NCBI GenBank assembly: GCA_022747635.1 | Contig: JAKTNV010000011.1 | Span: 21,317,005 to 21,381,004 of the forward strand | Direction of reading: 5' to 3' | Length of the DNA: 64,000 bases | Source of the DNA: Hetaerina americana | Lineage: Eukaryota; Arthropoda; Insecta; Odonata; Calopterygidae | The notes under the pieces: generated by a model | What the model saw: only the letters and a program-made list of their open reading frames with translations | What the model was told of the DNA's origin: nothing | Database searches by the model: none | Position numbers and translations under genes: made by a program | Shown here: positions 12,791 to 24,539 of the stretch, one piece after another | Numbering within the stretch: position 1 is the stretch's first letter | How the letters are laid out: the number at the start of each line of letters is the position of its first letter

Positions 12791-12963
12791 GATAAGTTAA
12801 ACTGTTGGAAAATTGGATTTATATCGTTCATTGATATGCTCTTATTATTGATAGTTAAACTTTTTGAAAATTTAATTAATTTCGTTCTTTGAATTCCACG
12901 AATATTGATAGTTAAACCGCTGGAAAATTGGAATTATTTTGTTCATAAATATGTTCCGATTCC
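12791..12963. repeat. Three-unit minisatellite, about 57-59 bp per unit
   Basis: Units start at 12791, 12850 and 12907, each with GATAGTTAAAC or a close variant. Each continues into a TTGGAAAATT-like block and a TTCGTTC/TTTGTTCA-like block. Divergence between units is considerable, so the array is old. The sequence just before unit 1 (CCAATTTTCC) is complementary to the GGAAAATTGG inside units 1 and 3. Confidence 0.75.
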
Positions 12964-14360
12964 ACCAAATCAGGCTTAACTACAGGGGTTATACGTTTCG
13001 TTCTACGCACAATTGACATCTTCCGGTTCCTTTTCTGCCTTCCATGTGATGATGTCACGTATGCGATGAAGAATTTTTATCGCAAAATATGCATGGTGTT
13101 TTATTCCACCTTTAAGGTGAGATCTCCGATGGTTGAGTCTGATCCGATCCCTTGGATAAAACTGCGCCGAGAGAGAGCCATTCCCAGCGGTACCAGACTG
13201 CATAAGCGCCATTGGGATCAGGACGGAAATCAGAAAGTACGGGGTCTGCATCCCGTATCCCGCGAATGATTTATTCAATGCAATTATCATCTTGCGCCAA
13301 CCTGCACCGCACAAGTCTCCACGGGAATCCGAGCCGGAACCAGATAACAAAAAAAGAACGCAACAACGAGAACCCATTAAGTAATCACCGTCGTGAGAAT
13401 TAATGAATTCCGCGAATATTTTTCCTCTTTTTTAGCTTGAACGGATCCCCTCAGTATTCTTGTTCTCTGCCGGTCTCCGCGTTACCATAGCAGTTCTCGA
13501 GGTCTCACCTAGAGTATCATAAATGTGGCCTTGGTAGCTGTTTATGGTATACTCCGAGGAAGTTTGTGGCTAATATCCAGGTACTGATTTATACTTGGGA
13601 TTCGTAGATGATTGACGTTGAATGCTCTGGGTGATGAAAGAGTGGCGTTCTAGGGTTTAGCGGAACCATAACAGTACTTAAACGTCTCGGATCCACCGTA
13701 TAGCTTCATGTTAGCGATCTCTAGGGAAGCGTCCCAATTATGGTTCAGAGCGCACGGGGTTCAGGTATTAAACTCATCGTTTACCTACAATGCTCATGTT
13801 TTCGGCGGGCAGTTAATGTAAGCAGGAATGAATACCATTCGATATGATCATCGGCGAGTTCGCGGTATCCTAAACTATAGCGGAACGGAATGAAAGGAAT
13901 AACCCATAGTCTCCTGGACATGATTTCGGAATTGAATAATAGTGATATCATACTGCGCGAAATAAATTCAGTTCCCAAGGAGATTTCGAAAAAGACCTAA
14001 GCGCCGAACCGTTTATCAGGTACGACATTCGGAAGGCTTGCATTTTTCAGAGCTGTTGCAAGTCTTCTTTCAAGGTCATTTAATTCGTCACACACAAAAA
14101 AAAATATTTTAAAAAGATTTCGCGGGCTTGGAAAGCTTTGTGAGTTAATAATTTGAGCACATTGCCTGAGAATGAATACGGACATTAGTGAAAATTGTGA
14201 GTTGAGACAAGGTAAATTAATAATTTTGCCAGGTCAACTCTCATAGTGTGTCCTGGGAACATTACGGAGATCGTTTGCTGACCCGGTCAAAGTTCTTTAG
14301 CTGTCATAACTCATTAATATAAGAGCTTTTATCCCTTGGGTCTCTTTTGACATGTGAAAG
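12964..14360. other. Unassigned DNA, slightly G+C-richer near 13.0-13.4 kb
   Basis: A 124-codon open frame on the - strand (13003-13377) is the longest here. It has hydrophobic stretches but no motif I recognise and no neighbouring exons. I leave it uncalled. Confidence 0.3.
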
Positions 14361-14364
14361 TTGT

Positions 14365-14440
14365 GTTGGTACTTAGCCCGAGGGCACGCGAAATTTACAC
14401 ATTCAGGGAAAAGGGAGAACTGTTCCACCCCACCTTCCCT
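14365..14440 (-). mobile_element. Fragment of the 25.7 kb SINE family
   Basis: The + strand order GGTACTTAGCCC, ACGCGAAATTTACACATTCAGGG, GAACTGTTCCACCCC follows the reverse complement of the SINE body at 25827-25905 (AGTACTAAGCCC, GTGTGAAATTCACACATCAGGG, CCAGTTCC). It is a diverged partial copy without the tRNA-like head. Confidence 0.6.
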
Positions 14441-14514
14441 CTACGACCTCCATGGTAATCGTACAGGTGACGTCTCAAAAGGAGCTCTTATGGAACAGTG
14501 CTTATAATATCTAA

Positions 14515-14605
14515 ATACCTCACAGTTTACCGCAAGGTTATGTAGCAGGAGTATTCGGACACAATCCGTAGCACAAAATGTAACTACAATAAAAAATCAG
14601 TACAC
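14515..14605 (-). mobile_element. Short copy of CR1-like LINE 3' tail
   Basis: The + strand order (ATACCTCACAG, TTACCGCAAGG, GGAGTATTCGGACACAATCCGTA) follows that of the tail at 15337-15420 (AATACCCCGTAAGCC, GCAAGGGCTTGG, GTTAGGACAAAATCCGTAA). It is diverged and lacks coding sequence. Confidence 0.5.
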
Positions 14606-14954
14606 AATGAAATACAGTACAATATTGAAGACAATTATATAGAGGAGAAGCGAGTTGGAACGAATAAAAGATTGGGTATGTTGAACTGAATTAAGTAGGG
14701 CAGGAAGTATGTCGAGTTTAAGAATGATATATTATAATGCATCTAAATTTTAACTAATTTATATAATGTCGTTAAAATCGAGGATTAGGCTATGTAACAG
14801 TGCTTAGTGTATGATTTTTTTATAAACTTTACTTTTTGATGAACTGCTCTCATTATTATTGTGAGTAAACTAAAAAAAATAAAAAAATACTACCAAGGAA
14901 TGTTTTTATTTGGATTATTTTACATAATTTTAAATAAATAAAAATAAATGAATT

Positions 14955-15045
14955 TTGGCATGGCATAGATGGTGTAAATCACACCCCTACCAGACACCCT
15001 AGTGGTCGATTAGGTAGGAATATATGTAGATGTAAATATATGAAT
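14955..15045 (+). mobile_element. Short copy of CR1-like LINE 3' tail, + orientation
   Basis: The reverse complement reads ACATCTACATATATTCC, then CACTAGGGTGTCTGGTAGGGGTG. This parallels the same terminal block at 15337-15420 on the opposite strand. The end carries ATGTAGATGTAAATA, the short repeat tail expected of this LINE type. Confidence 0.55.
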
Positions 15046-15336
15046 AGGTTTAGAAACAGAATCAGGAGTAAATTCAGCGGAACACCTAAGTAGACATAGG
15101 TCAGCCGAACGCACTACGTTTTAATATTCGATTCATCGGATTTTAAGGATTCGATTTATGATATAACTCTGTCTGAAAATCTGTCATTTGTTGCATAAAA
15201 TCTCTTTTCAAGGTTTTGAAAATAATATCTATTTTATAACTATATTCATTGAATAAAAATTGAATGTTACCTTAATTTCACAGTGTACCCTAGGTTTCAA
15301 GGTGACAGCATGCTGAAGGTAAAACAATTATATGCA

Positions 15337-16130
15337 TCTACATCTACACAATACCCCGTAAGCCATCGCAAGGGCTTGGGTGTTAGGACAAAATCCGTAA
15401 AAGAGAATAAAATCACATGCAAAATAAAAAAAAATACCAATTCACACCCACCCAAACGATGATATTCATTTCAAACCCATTTTAACGCACACACATGCAC
15501 TAACAACTAACGTACACGAGCACATGGACCTGTGAATGTGCCAGAGATTCTCGCAGTGAATAATCTTGTCCTTGATTTAAATGCCAGTGCCTTTATTATT
15601 TCTGCTATGCCTTTGATTTCTTACTTATATGAATTCTGATTGACCTAGGAAATATGGAATATTTACATCTATCTGTACTGGAGTATATATCTCTTATCTT
15701 ATTTTTGTGATCAAACTTACCCAAATAGTGTAGGACCATATTAATCCATTTTTTGCAATAGTTGAACTTGTTTTTTCTGAACCTTGCTTAAAGTACAAGT
15801 CTCGCTTGTTTTCTTCATATCTCAAGCTGCTCCTAGCCTGATTCCACTAAAACACCTGTCACACTCGTCCTCTTATCGTAACAATTTTTGACGAATCTGG
15901 CGGATTACTCCTTAGGAATTTTTTGTAACTTTTGTATCTCCGCTTTCTCCCAAGGATCCTAAATACATACGGTATATTCCAAATGCGGATTAACCAAAGC
16001 AAAATAACACCTCTTCATATCATTACATTTCCACACCACCTATTTAATGAAGCCGAGTTTCTTTAAGAAGGATCTGCATATCCTCCTGATATATTCTCAT
16101 CATGAAAGGCGTGGTGTTAGGACTAACACC
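15337..16130 (-). mobile_element. CR1/L2-like LINE, 3' fragment
   Basis: On the - strand the right half (about 15760-16080) encodes a degraded RT C-terminal peptide: CYFALVNPHLEYTVCI, DPWEKAEIQKLQKI, then YDKRTSVTGVL. This matches the CR1/L2 pattern of VRP-LEYA--VWDP, KLE-VQR-AAR, and TSV--ML. The left part is a 3' UTR ending in TGTAGATGTAGATGC, a short-repeat tail. Stops and frameshifts are frequent. No 5' part is visible, so it is 5'-truncated. Confidence 0.7.
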
Positions 16131-17330
16131 ACATATTTAACTTGATCTAATATCACATTCGGAAACTCTTAGCTAGTTTGTGAACTCGCTAGTGAAAGAA
16201 GATAATTTTCCTTGATTGATAATTTGAATTGAAATTGTGATATTGTTTGGTTACCGCTCAATCCTCTCAACGCTAAATAATGAATGCCCCAAAATACATA
16301 TCTAAGATACTCCGAAACGAAATTTTTAATCTGGTAATCCGAAGAAATCCAATTTGAACATGTTGGAGATCACAGTGTGATTTTGATATAATATTTTTAC
16401 ATAAGATTTCATTAATAACATTTCGCGAAAGATTTTAGGGCCTTGCAAGGGAACGCGAGAGTTTTTCCCGTAGTAATAGTCTTATCATTCCGTTTCCTCC
16501 CCACCACCGAAATGCGCCCTTAAAGTGTTATTTCCATTTTACTGTACTCTGCTACGCTTTCGTAAGCGGTGACTCCATCTGGAGATTGTGCGGGAGACAA
16601 GAGTCAAATTTACTTCCTCCCAGTTCCATCCAGACAGAAACCTCCCGGAAAACCCTGGAGAAGACAATGAGTCGTGAAATTCTGCACACGCAGAAAAATT
16701 TCGAAGCTATTATAGCACCTTCGTCGTTCAATTAAGAAATCTCCTCAGAAAACGGAATCGTCCTCTTGTCCTCCGTGGCATTCGACGATATGTCGGTAAG
16801 GATTATCATTTTAGGTCTAAAATATGAGAAAATTGTCCGGAAAATTAAGGTGATATCCAACGAATAAATATTTTTGGCAATGTTGATATGGCAAAATTTG
16901 AAGCTTTTTATTATATCCCGGAATGGGATTAGTTGCAATGCCTTACGGGGTTGCAACATAACGCCAAAACCTCAAAAAATGATGATTTGTGCCGTAGATG
17001 AATTATTAATCTACTCAAACGCCATACTTTTCTTACAGTCCAGGAGGAAAGAGGCGGGGGTTATTATATCACCAGGCTTCAGCAACTGACTGAATCAATT
17101 TTCAAGGTTGGTATCGTTTTCCTTTTATGGCTTTTGTTTCTTTTGGGATCGCGAATCGTACGAGGCAAGAAGGATCCTTGGATTGACTCTTGTTGTAGCC
17201 TATTTCTCTCATCTTATCCGAAGAGCATAATGAGGGGAATTAATGATTTTTTTTCGTGTCATAATTACTAGAAATATGGTATATTATAGTAATATAATAA
17301 AGTATAATATTATAATATGGGTAATATAAA
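16131..17330. other. Unassigned AT-rich DNA
   Basis: No supported feature. A strongly AT-rich stretch lies at 17270-17330. Confidence 0.4.
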
Positions 17331-17334
17331 AAAA

Positions 17335-17530
17335 GTCGGGTAGATGGAAAGAAAAGCAAAAGAGGAATGGTGGCGTTGGAAGAGCGAGGATTGCTGGGAG
17401 AAACTCAAAGGATACAGGAAAGATTGATTTGATGCGCGTTTTGAGTGGTAATAGGATGGGATATTGAAGGCAATAACAGAGGGGAGAATTTCAGGTGAAT
17501 GAGAAAGTTGTAGGAGAAAGATAGTTGTTT
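17335..17530 (+). mobile_element. Decayed RTE-like LINE fragment
   Basis: Contains a VALEERGLLGETQRIQERLI-type stretch near 17372-17430, matching GMVGEERGLLGAIQWRQEKWL in the intact copy, then GENFR. It is short and interrupted. Confidence 0.6.
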
Positions 17531-17607
17531 GGATGAAAGGATAGGGGGACATATGTTTCCCAGGAGGTTCTAATACACCTGAATGCACCCGAATCTCATC
17601 GGATAAT

Positions 17608-17880
17608 TTATCTGACTTTGATTCTTTGCTTTCCATCTGTAATAAATGTTTTTACCCCGTCTGTTACTCTTGGGTCCAGCCCCATTTTATTATCCTTATC
17701 AATCACTATATTATGATTAATCACATTGAATGCTCTAGCAATGTCTATCACAACAATATCTACTTGCTTCTTATGGTTATCAGCATCCACTAGATCCTAG
17801 AAAAACTTGAATACCTTCGAGGGTACCAGTAAAATATTTAATTTCCCTAACCGATTCCCGTTTCGTCAGCTTAATCTTCT
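17608..17880 (-). mobile_element. LINE reverse-transcriptase fragment (CR1/jockey-like)
   Basis: A 60-codon open frame on the - strand contains VDIVVIDIARAFNVINHNIV near its start. This corresponds to RT motif A (V-AI-LDFSKAFD-V-H), followed by KMGLDPRVTDGVKTFI and RIKVR, typical of the region before the SG-PQG box. The aspartate of motif A is present (VVID). The fragment ends there and adjoins the RTE fragment on its left. Confidence 0.65.
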
Positions 17881-18099
17881 CATAGCATCAATTGGATTTG
17901 ACTTAAGGAGTGGGATGAGCCACGCTCCGACCATGTAAGGCCTGTATAACATAGTTTGCCGGCCCTCACCCCTATCCTCTTCTCCTTCGTTCTCTGAGGA
18001 ACCAGTACCATTTCCTTTCCCTCTGGCCTCTCTCCCCCTCCTTTTAAACCCCCCTCACTCCCTACCCCTAACCACCTATGCACAAAGCACACACAGCAC

Positions 18100-18490
18100 C
18101 ATTCCCTCCTTAAGATTCAGAGGAAGGTAGGGGAAGGAGCAGGTGATTGAGGAAGAGGAGGGGGAGGGAGGTTGGTGTTAAGGTGTGGTCGAGTGTGGGC
18201 ATCCGGAAGGGTTTTGAGGCAACCGTTTCTCCGCGGTATCATTCCGAAAAAAAACCTTCTCCCTCCCTGCTCGTCCTTTCTCTCCCTCAAACCGAACCCA
18301 CCCCCCCATCCGATCCCTGTGAATGTTCTTGCTCTCGATCTTGTGTGTGAGGGCTGAACGCACATTCCACATTGGGCACCAATCGATCATGGGCGTCAAT
18401 CGAAACGTTCGGGGGGTTGTGGGGGAAGGCGAGGAGGGATGCGTGGTGTGGTAGGAGATGATGCTGACTGTGTAAGTATTTACCCACAAT
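18100..18490. other. G+C-rich, CpG-containing patch
   Basis: G-rich and C-rich blocks alternate (for example GGAGGGGGAGGGAGG near 18160). Several overlapping open frames occur on both strands, as biased composition produces. No protein family is recognisable. Confidence 0.4.
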
Positions 18491-18570
18491 CACATATATA
18501 CGTATATATATGTGTGTGTGTTTGTGTATATAAATACATATATATACATACACAAACACACGTCCACAAA
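18491..18570. repeat. TA/TG microsatellite forming an inverted repeat
   Basis: The left arm (CGTATATATATGTGTGTG..., 18501-18531) and the right arm (CATATATATACATACACAAA..., 18535-18562) are largely complementary, with a 3-4 base loop. The stem is about 28 bp of TA/TG repeats. Confidence 0.7.
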
Positions 18571-18960
18571 TGTATATGTGTGGGGCAAAAGAAGATACCC
18601 CGACTGATGGCGACACGCCCTCTAGGGTTTGGTGAGATGACCCTCCGCGGGCGGGACACGTGGGAGCGGGGATGCTTGATGTCCCCCGGGGGTTTGGGTT
18701 TTCGGAGTGCGGGGTGGAGGTCGGGTGGGAAGGGAAGGGGATGAATAGGAATGGGTGTGAGAGGGAGAGAGATCGGGAGGAATGGTCCCTTATTTGCTCT
18801 CTCTCTCTTTTCCCTTTCTCCCAATCGTCTCCCCTTCCCACCTCTTAGGATACACATCGTCACCCTTAACCCAGACGGTTCCTGGGACAAGGAAAGAATA
18901 GTGACGGATCTCCTTCTCTTTTCCCTTCAAAATTTTCTTCTCACAAAGAGAATGAAAGAG
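18571..18960. other. G-rich patch with CT-rich end
   Basis: Continuation of the G+C-rich region: G-rich to about 18785, then CT-rich (CTCTCTCTCTTTTCCC). No gene is supported. Confidence 0.4.
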
Positions 18961-21230
18961 AGATGAGACGGATACTCGGCATAAGGGAACGCAATAAAGT
19001 TTGCCCTTTCACAGTAATTCTATCTCAATGAAAAAATTAGTGTAAAAAATCATCTAACATTGACTATCGTAACCTTGTGGTAGTTAACTCACTAGTTGAG
19101 CTTTCTAAAAGGAGAGAATTGAAATGAACAAATGTCTTTTTCATATATTTCTTTTTCACTTTTATCACATGCAAACCTTGTTTAACTCATCATCTTCTGA
19201 TTTTGAGATTCTTAAAAATTCCTCATCTTAAGATCTGGTAAGATAAGTCTAATCGACCACATTCACTATCCATGATTTTTACGGCATATTAAATTCCTCC
19301 ATCAAACGGTTTATATACTTTTTTCTAGTTCATCCTTATGGTGATTAGACTTCGCACAAAAGAATTACTCGGCTTGAGTCATGTTTTTAATTAAATTTAA
19401 TTATACCAGCATTTGTATCGATTGCATTTTGATTCAATTCGACATTTACTTGCCGAAATTTAAAATGGAACTCGTAAAACTCTGTGCTAAACTAGCGAAG
19501 GATAGCATCTGTATTTGCGAGGGTTAAATGGATGAAGGGGACCTTATGGTCACAATTTTACCCGAATAAAGACGTTTATTTATCTTTTCATTGTGACGCA
19601 CGATCAATGTTTGGTTTCTTGAGTTACACCGTAAGATTTCCCACCAAATTTCCTCGATTCTAAGTTGTCACTCAAGGGTCGTGAAATACAAATTCTAATT
19701 TATTGAACAAATTATGACGAAATGGTAGTGTTATCTTGTTTCAACGATCATATTTTGGTTTCTCTTCCTAGAGTGGTGAGTTTAGGGTCCTTCAAAAACC
19801 TTAACTTAATCATTGAAACACTAATTTGAAATTAATAATACGTAAATTTTTAGAAGATACAAAATGAATTAGTATGAATAAGGATATGTTTACATTTGCA
19901 AAATGGATTGTAGTGAATTTAGAATGCTAGAAAGCCATTAGTAATTACGGTAATACTACGGATGATGTACTGAATACCTCATCAGTTTGTTTTCCCTTAA
20001 TACTTGGTTGCCAGACGAGTGAGAGGAACTATTGTATTGAATACGAATCTCCAGCAAGTTTTTTTCACAAAAGCAGCATTAGAGGAAAACTGATGTAATG
20101 GAGTTTATAAGGGATTTGTCAAAGACGCCGGTATCGGGCATCACTTTGACAGTACGCATGATACGGAAAGTTAATTTTCAAGGAGAAAGGGGATGAGCCC
20201 AAATTTGAGGCTTTCTAGACATGAATATAAGGATGAATTGAAAACAGAAGCTGGGTGGAAAGGAATACTCAGGGAGGAGAGAAATTGATGATATGGTGTG
20301 GAAAGGATAAGTAGACGGAATTCGTAGGAGAGAAAAGTGGATGGAGGCGGAATTGAAAGTTAGAGTTAAGATGATTGTTTAATTTAGTTTCATCACCTAC
20401 AGGTCACAACTCAATGCAAACTATTTTAATTTGTCACTGAGTCATCAAAATACATTTTCTTATTTTGGAAAACACTGCATTGAAACCTTGCTTCAAAAAA
20501 AAGATTAAAGAACGTATTTTTCATCGAATCCACTTTCATTATTCCCGGAAGGGATAACATTCACATCTGCGAAGTAGTCTGTATCCGCTCGAGCACTTCC
20601 CACTCACTGGTGGGTATTATGTTCACTCGTCTGCCGTGATAAGCAATTCAATTTTGAGAGCGACATCTCCTTACTATCCCCAACATTCTTTTCCACCTTA
20701 TGTCCTTCAATTCCCTCAACCGAGAACACTAAAACTCTTCAACGTATCCCATTTTCCTTTCACCCTCTCCCAATCCATCAAAAGTGCGACAGTCATGACC
20801 AGTTATTCGGAAAGTTTGTATTGTTTCCAGAAGAAGAAAGTTAATCTTTTTCAGCGTAGTGGAGGAAGCAGTGAAAGTGTCCCTTGAAGATGATTTTCGA
20901 GGGATCTCCGAGAGATTGATCACTGCCGCATGGGATCATTTTTCAAAGAGGTCCAAAAACGTTCTTTCCTTCTACAAGAGATTGCAATGAGGATATCTCA
21001 GGCATATGCGGCCTCAATTCATAGTGTTGTAGGGCAAAAAAACTCCGCAGTGAATCCCAGTGCATACGTCTACAATGCATAAACTAGTGCCTTCTAAAGC
21101 ATATTTTTTTTTTATTTTCAAAATTTTAAATTACTATCTGCCTAATTAAGGCGTAATCGTTGGGCATAGCGAAAACATCGGTCAAAAACCTTTGTATAAA
21201 TCTTTATTCCTGCTATTTATTCTCTTAGGG
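18961..21230. other. AT-rich DNA, no gene seen
   Basis: No supported coding feature. A tail-like stretch GGTCCTTCAAAAACCTTAACTTAATC at 19787-19812 resembles the RTE-family tail near 5700-5730, but no coding part precedes it. Confidence 0.35.
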
Positions 21231-21234
21231 GCGG

Positions 21235-21535
21235 CTTTTGAGACGCGATTGTGGAGAAAGATGAAAAAATAAATGGTGGAGTGGAAAAAAAAGAAGTACT
21301 AGTCGAGGTAGGGTAAGAGAGAAGGTTGTTCGGAGAGAAACGAGAAAAAGGCAGGAGTGGATGCAGGGCGTGTTGAGTGATAATGGAATGAGGAGGTCTG
21401 TGCTATGGGGGAGAATGTTATGTCAGCCAGAAACAGTGATGTAGGGAGAGAGGAAAGGAATTGGAGTTTTAGACGGAATGGAGGTAGTTAAAAATTATGT
21501 TGGCAGAGTTGAAAAGTTTTTAAAACCATGTGTAT
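21235..21535 (+). mobile_element. Decayed 3' end of RTE-like LINE
   Basis: The + strand holds AFETRLWRKM, then a region parallel to KKTNEVLGMVGEERGLL, then QEWMQGVLSDNGMRR, GRML, and GVLDGMEVVKNYVGRVEK. These line up in order with FEMWVWRRM through MLDGMKGGRKYSELKR of the intact copy. Indels and stops interrupt it. Confidence 0.75.
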
Positions 21536-21539
21536 GCTA

Positions 21540-21880
21540 CTAGCACGGTCATAAGGATGTGATTATTCAAGAGTTATATTTGGATCCTACTTTTCTACAG
21601 ATGTTAGACTTGGACGATAGGAGCAGCACAAGGATTGGTGGCGATAGAAATGTGATGCCATAGAATAGTGATGAAAATCAAATAAATTCACATGAGTAAC
21701 TGATGAAGAAATACTCCGAAGAGTAGGCGAAGAGAGATAATTATGGAAGGCACCAACAGGATGAGGAAAATTTATTGGATATATCCTGAAGCATGATATT
21801 TAACTGACTATCATCACAAAAGGGAACATTGAGGGGAATATTTACGGAGGCAGGCTTAAATCTAAGCATACCACACAAAA
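21540..21880 (+). mobile_element. LINE 3' fragment, second RTE-like family
   Basis: Fragmentary + strand translation: VTDEEILRRVGEER, then LWKAPTG, ENLLDISSEA and GNIEGNIYGG. Established RTE-type C-termini read V-NEEVL-RVGEER-LL--I--R---W-GH-LR--C-L---IEGKI-GK. The wording differs from the dominant family here, so I treat it as a second family. Confidence 0.55.
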
Positions 21881-22500
21881 TATCGCGCGTGGTAGAGATG
21901 GTGTTTTCAATTCAGGTATGCAAGCTCACTATAGTTTGAAATTTTAGCTATCGATAAATATGTCAGAATTTTAATTATGGAGGTAATGTTAACAAGAGCA
22001 GTTTTGATCAAAGATGAAGCACGAGAAGGAAGTCTTGGAAACTATGGCCGCGAGAAGATGTGGGAAATTAAGATACTTGCAGGAAACAGGATAGATTGGT
22101 GCGCTGCTTTAAACTAATCCTCTGGTGGCTAACCCGTGATGTGAGCCACTCGTACTTTATCTGGTGTTAAGGTGTCTAGAATCGCGTTCGATATGGCTCA
22201 CCGTACCCTGAAAGCAACCCAGAAAGCGTATGACTAGGGTTTTTGGGCTACCGACCTTCAGTAACTAAATATATATTAGTACTCGAGGTTAGTGGTTTGC
22301 AGCTGGGTCCAACGGCCTTAAATTATTCGTGTTTAGGTGTTTTTGATGAGATGGCGAATGTTGGGAGAAAAGAAAGAGGCTTAGAGAGTTATAAGTCAAT
22401 AAACGCAGAGCCAATTAATAAACTGCATTGATTGGTAGACTACTTTTATTATATTATATATTAATTATATAATAAATATATACATTTTTTAAAGTAATCT
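21881..22500. other. Unassigned DNA
   Basis: No supported feature. The last 60 bp are extremely AT-rich. Confidence 0.35.
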
Positions 22501-22504
22501 ATCG

Positions 22505-22655
22505 GTTAAGGTAGGTTTTGGATGGGCACAACTACCAAATAAATATTTTGTGTCTCCCAACAAAACACAATCCAGCAACCTACTCTACATCAAGTCCCTC
22601 TTCATCAGCGAGTACTTCCTTCCTCCCTTCATCCCATCCAACATCCCTTAATGTG
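22505..22655 (-). mobile_element. RTE-like LINE 3' terminus
   Basis: The reverse complement follows the last 150 bp of the intact RTE element closely: GGATGTTGGATGGGATGAAG, GAAGTACTCGCTGATGAAGA, GGGACTTGATGTAGAGTAGG, then GCCCATCCAAAACCTACCTT. This is one of the least diverged tails in the window. On the + strand the copy is cut on its right by a microsatellite. Confidence 0.85.
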
Positions 22656-22669
22656 GGTGTGTGTATATA

Positions 22670-22714
<45 letters not shown>

Positions 22715-22756
22715 ACACACACATACCACGCACACACACACACACCACACACACAC

Positions 22757-22795
<39 letters not shown>

Positions 22796-22798
22796 TGT
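22656..22798. repeat. Compound (TA)n/(CA)n microsatellite
   Basis: TG, TA, CA and TA blocks in series, with TA tracts at about 22662-22712 and 22758-22796. Confidence 0.95.
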
Positions 22799-23570
22799 AA
22801 TCCATTTAAATTTTAGTTTCTAAATCATGCAGCCAGGAGTAAAATGAAAATTATTTTTTTTCAATTTCCATTTATAACTGATATCATTTGCGCAAAGACA
22901 AAACGTTTGGCTAAGGAAAATGATTCTCCTCCTCCGAAATTGGACGATTATCAATAACGTATTTTCAATACACCTACATGATAGCATTGGGATTAAATGA
23001 CAAAAATTTTAAAACAATTTAATTGGAAAATGAAGGTGGGATTATCGGGAAAAGCTTATCGTTAACTCATAACATTGGATGCCGTCCACGTTCTAAAATG
23101 TTATTTTTTTGTGTATTTTAGGGATGCACAAGAGTACAATTTTTATTCGGATAATAACAGGTTTACAGAACAAAAAAGGTACCAAAAAAATATCTCAATT
23201 TAACATTGTCATTCGTCAAGACAAAAGTAGTACCTTTTGAAAATTTCAGTTTGATACAGCTGACGTATGAACGAAGCTTAAAATTTAGATTTTTCCAATT
23301 AAAATCCCCGGATTATTTTACGTGCCTTGAAAGACTTATGTGTACCTCACATGCGCGAAAAAAATGGAAATAAACTGGACTACGAGGTTGTCCCCATTAT
23401 TCTTTTCATGCTATTGGCGATCGAAAGGACATGTGATTATTTTATTACGGCGTAACACGTTATGGATTTCTCCAAAAATGAATGTTTTTGGAAACTGGAA
23501 TAACACATTGGAACACACGGAAAGGTACTATTGATTATTTGATGAATTAAAATAAAAGAGAACACTTAAT
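22799..23570. other. AT-rich DNA, no gene seen
   Basis: No supported feature. Confidence 0.4.
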
Positions 23571-23574
23571 AAGA

Positions 23575-23650
23575 CCGTAGTGTCGTAATGGTCAGAGAGT
23601 TCGCCTAATCGCCAAGTCCGACTCATATTGGACGTCTTAGTATACCCTCA
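23575..23650 (+). mobile_element. Possible tRNA-like SINE head
   Basis: TAGTGTCGTAATGGTCAGAG followed by TTCGCCTAATCGCCAAGTCC is arranged like the 5' half of a tRNA SINE, with an A box and an anticodon-arm-like stretch. The B box is not clear. Confidence 0.3.
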
Positions 23651-24420
23651 GTATCACTCAAGCTGCATATAATATAATTTTTTAGATACTATTTCTTCCT
23701 TGTAAATCACACGAAGCACTGGAGAAGGAGATGTGCACACTAAACTATTTCAATGTTAATTTAGCAATTATTATTTCCTATGTACTTGTGTTTACAATTA
23801 GGGTAAACTTCATCTGCGACAGCCAGTGTCCTAGTATTGTATTAGTCTTAATACACCCTGAAGATTCCTTTTCCTAAACGTGCATAACATTTTCAGAGAG
23901 TTGGCATCCCATCCAACGATTGTACGATTGGACTCTAATTGAAGCCCTTGCTTATTATGGTACATAAGGTCTAGTACGGAAAATCAGGGAGATAGATAGA
24001 AGAACGAATGAATTTAAAATGTCGTTTTTTCCTCGTACAATTAGAGATCAAAATAGATATGATCACAGGTGCGAAGAGAATAGTTATTATTTGTAGTGTA
24101 TACTATTTTGTTGATAACCTAATGCATGTTAAATAGACCCATTTTTTATGACCTTGTTGTCGAATGAATTGGATATATCGTATCGTTTTATTGAATAATT
24201 ACTTTATCGAATATTCTGTCATACCACTAGCTTCGATGATAATTTTGTAGTACATGATCGGACTAATATAAAAGTATGACATGTGAATACGCAATCATTG
24301 TGCATGGATGCCTGGTGACCTAGCAACACTCATCACAAGCCCTTTCGGTGGAATGAGGGGTATTATGTATGTATATGTATATGAAGTGCATAACGCTAAA
24401 ATAGGGAATAAGAGAAAACA
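23651..24420. other. AT-rich DNA, no gene seen
   Basis: No supported feature. Confidence 0.4.
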
Positions 24421-24424
24421 ACGA

Positions 24425-24500
24425 AAAATCTCCCACCACCGGTATTCGATCCCTGAATCTCGTGATACGAACCAGTAGTTTTATAATCTACCGAACGAAG
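24425..24500 (-). mobile_element. tRNA-like SINE head, decayed
   Basis: On the - strand, GTTCGGTAGATTATAAAACT resembles an A-box region, and GGGATCGAATACCGG about 35 bp later resembles a B box. It is flanked by unremarkable sequence with no clear SINE body. Confidence 0.4.
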
Positions 24501-24539
24501 CCTGATAGTCGTCTATGTTATATAAATCGACGATGTGTA

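Noticed and set aside
13003..13377. 124-codon open frame on the - strand with hydrophobic stretches
   Set aside because: No recognisable domain, no neighbouring exons or splice context; one such frame is expected by chance in 64 kb.
18360..18420. Possible further hammerhead (GATCATGG...CGAAACGTTC)
   Set aside because: The first box and stem II do not fit, and there is no inverted-repeat context.
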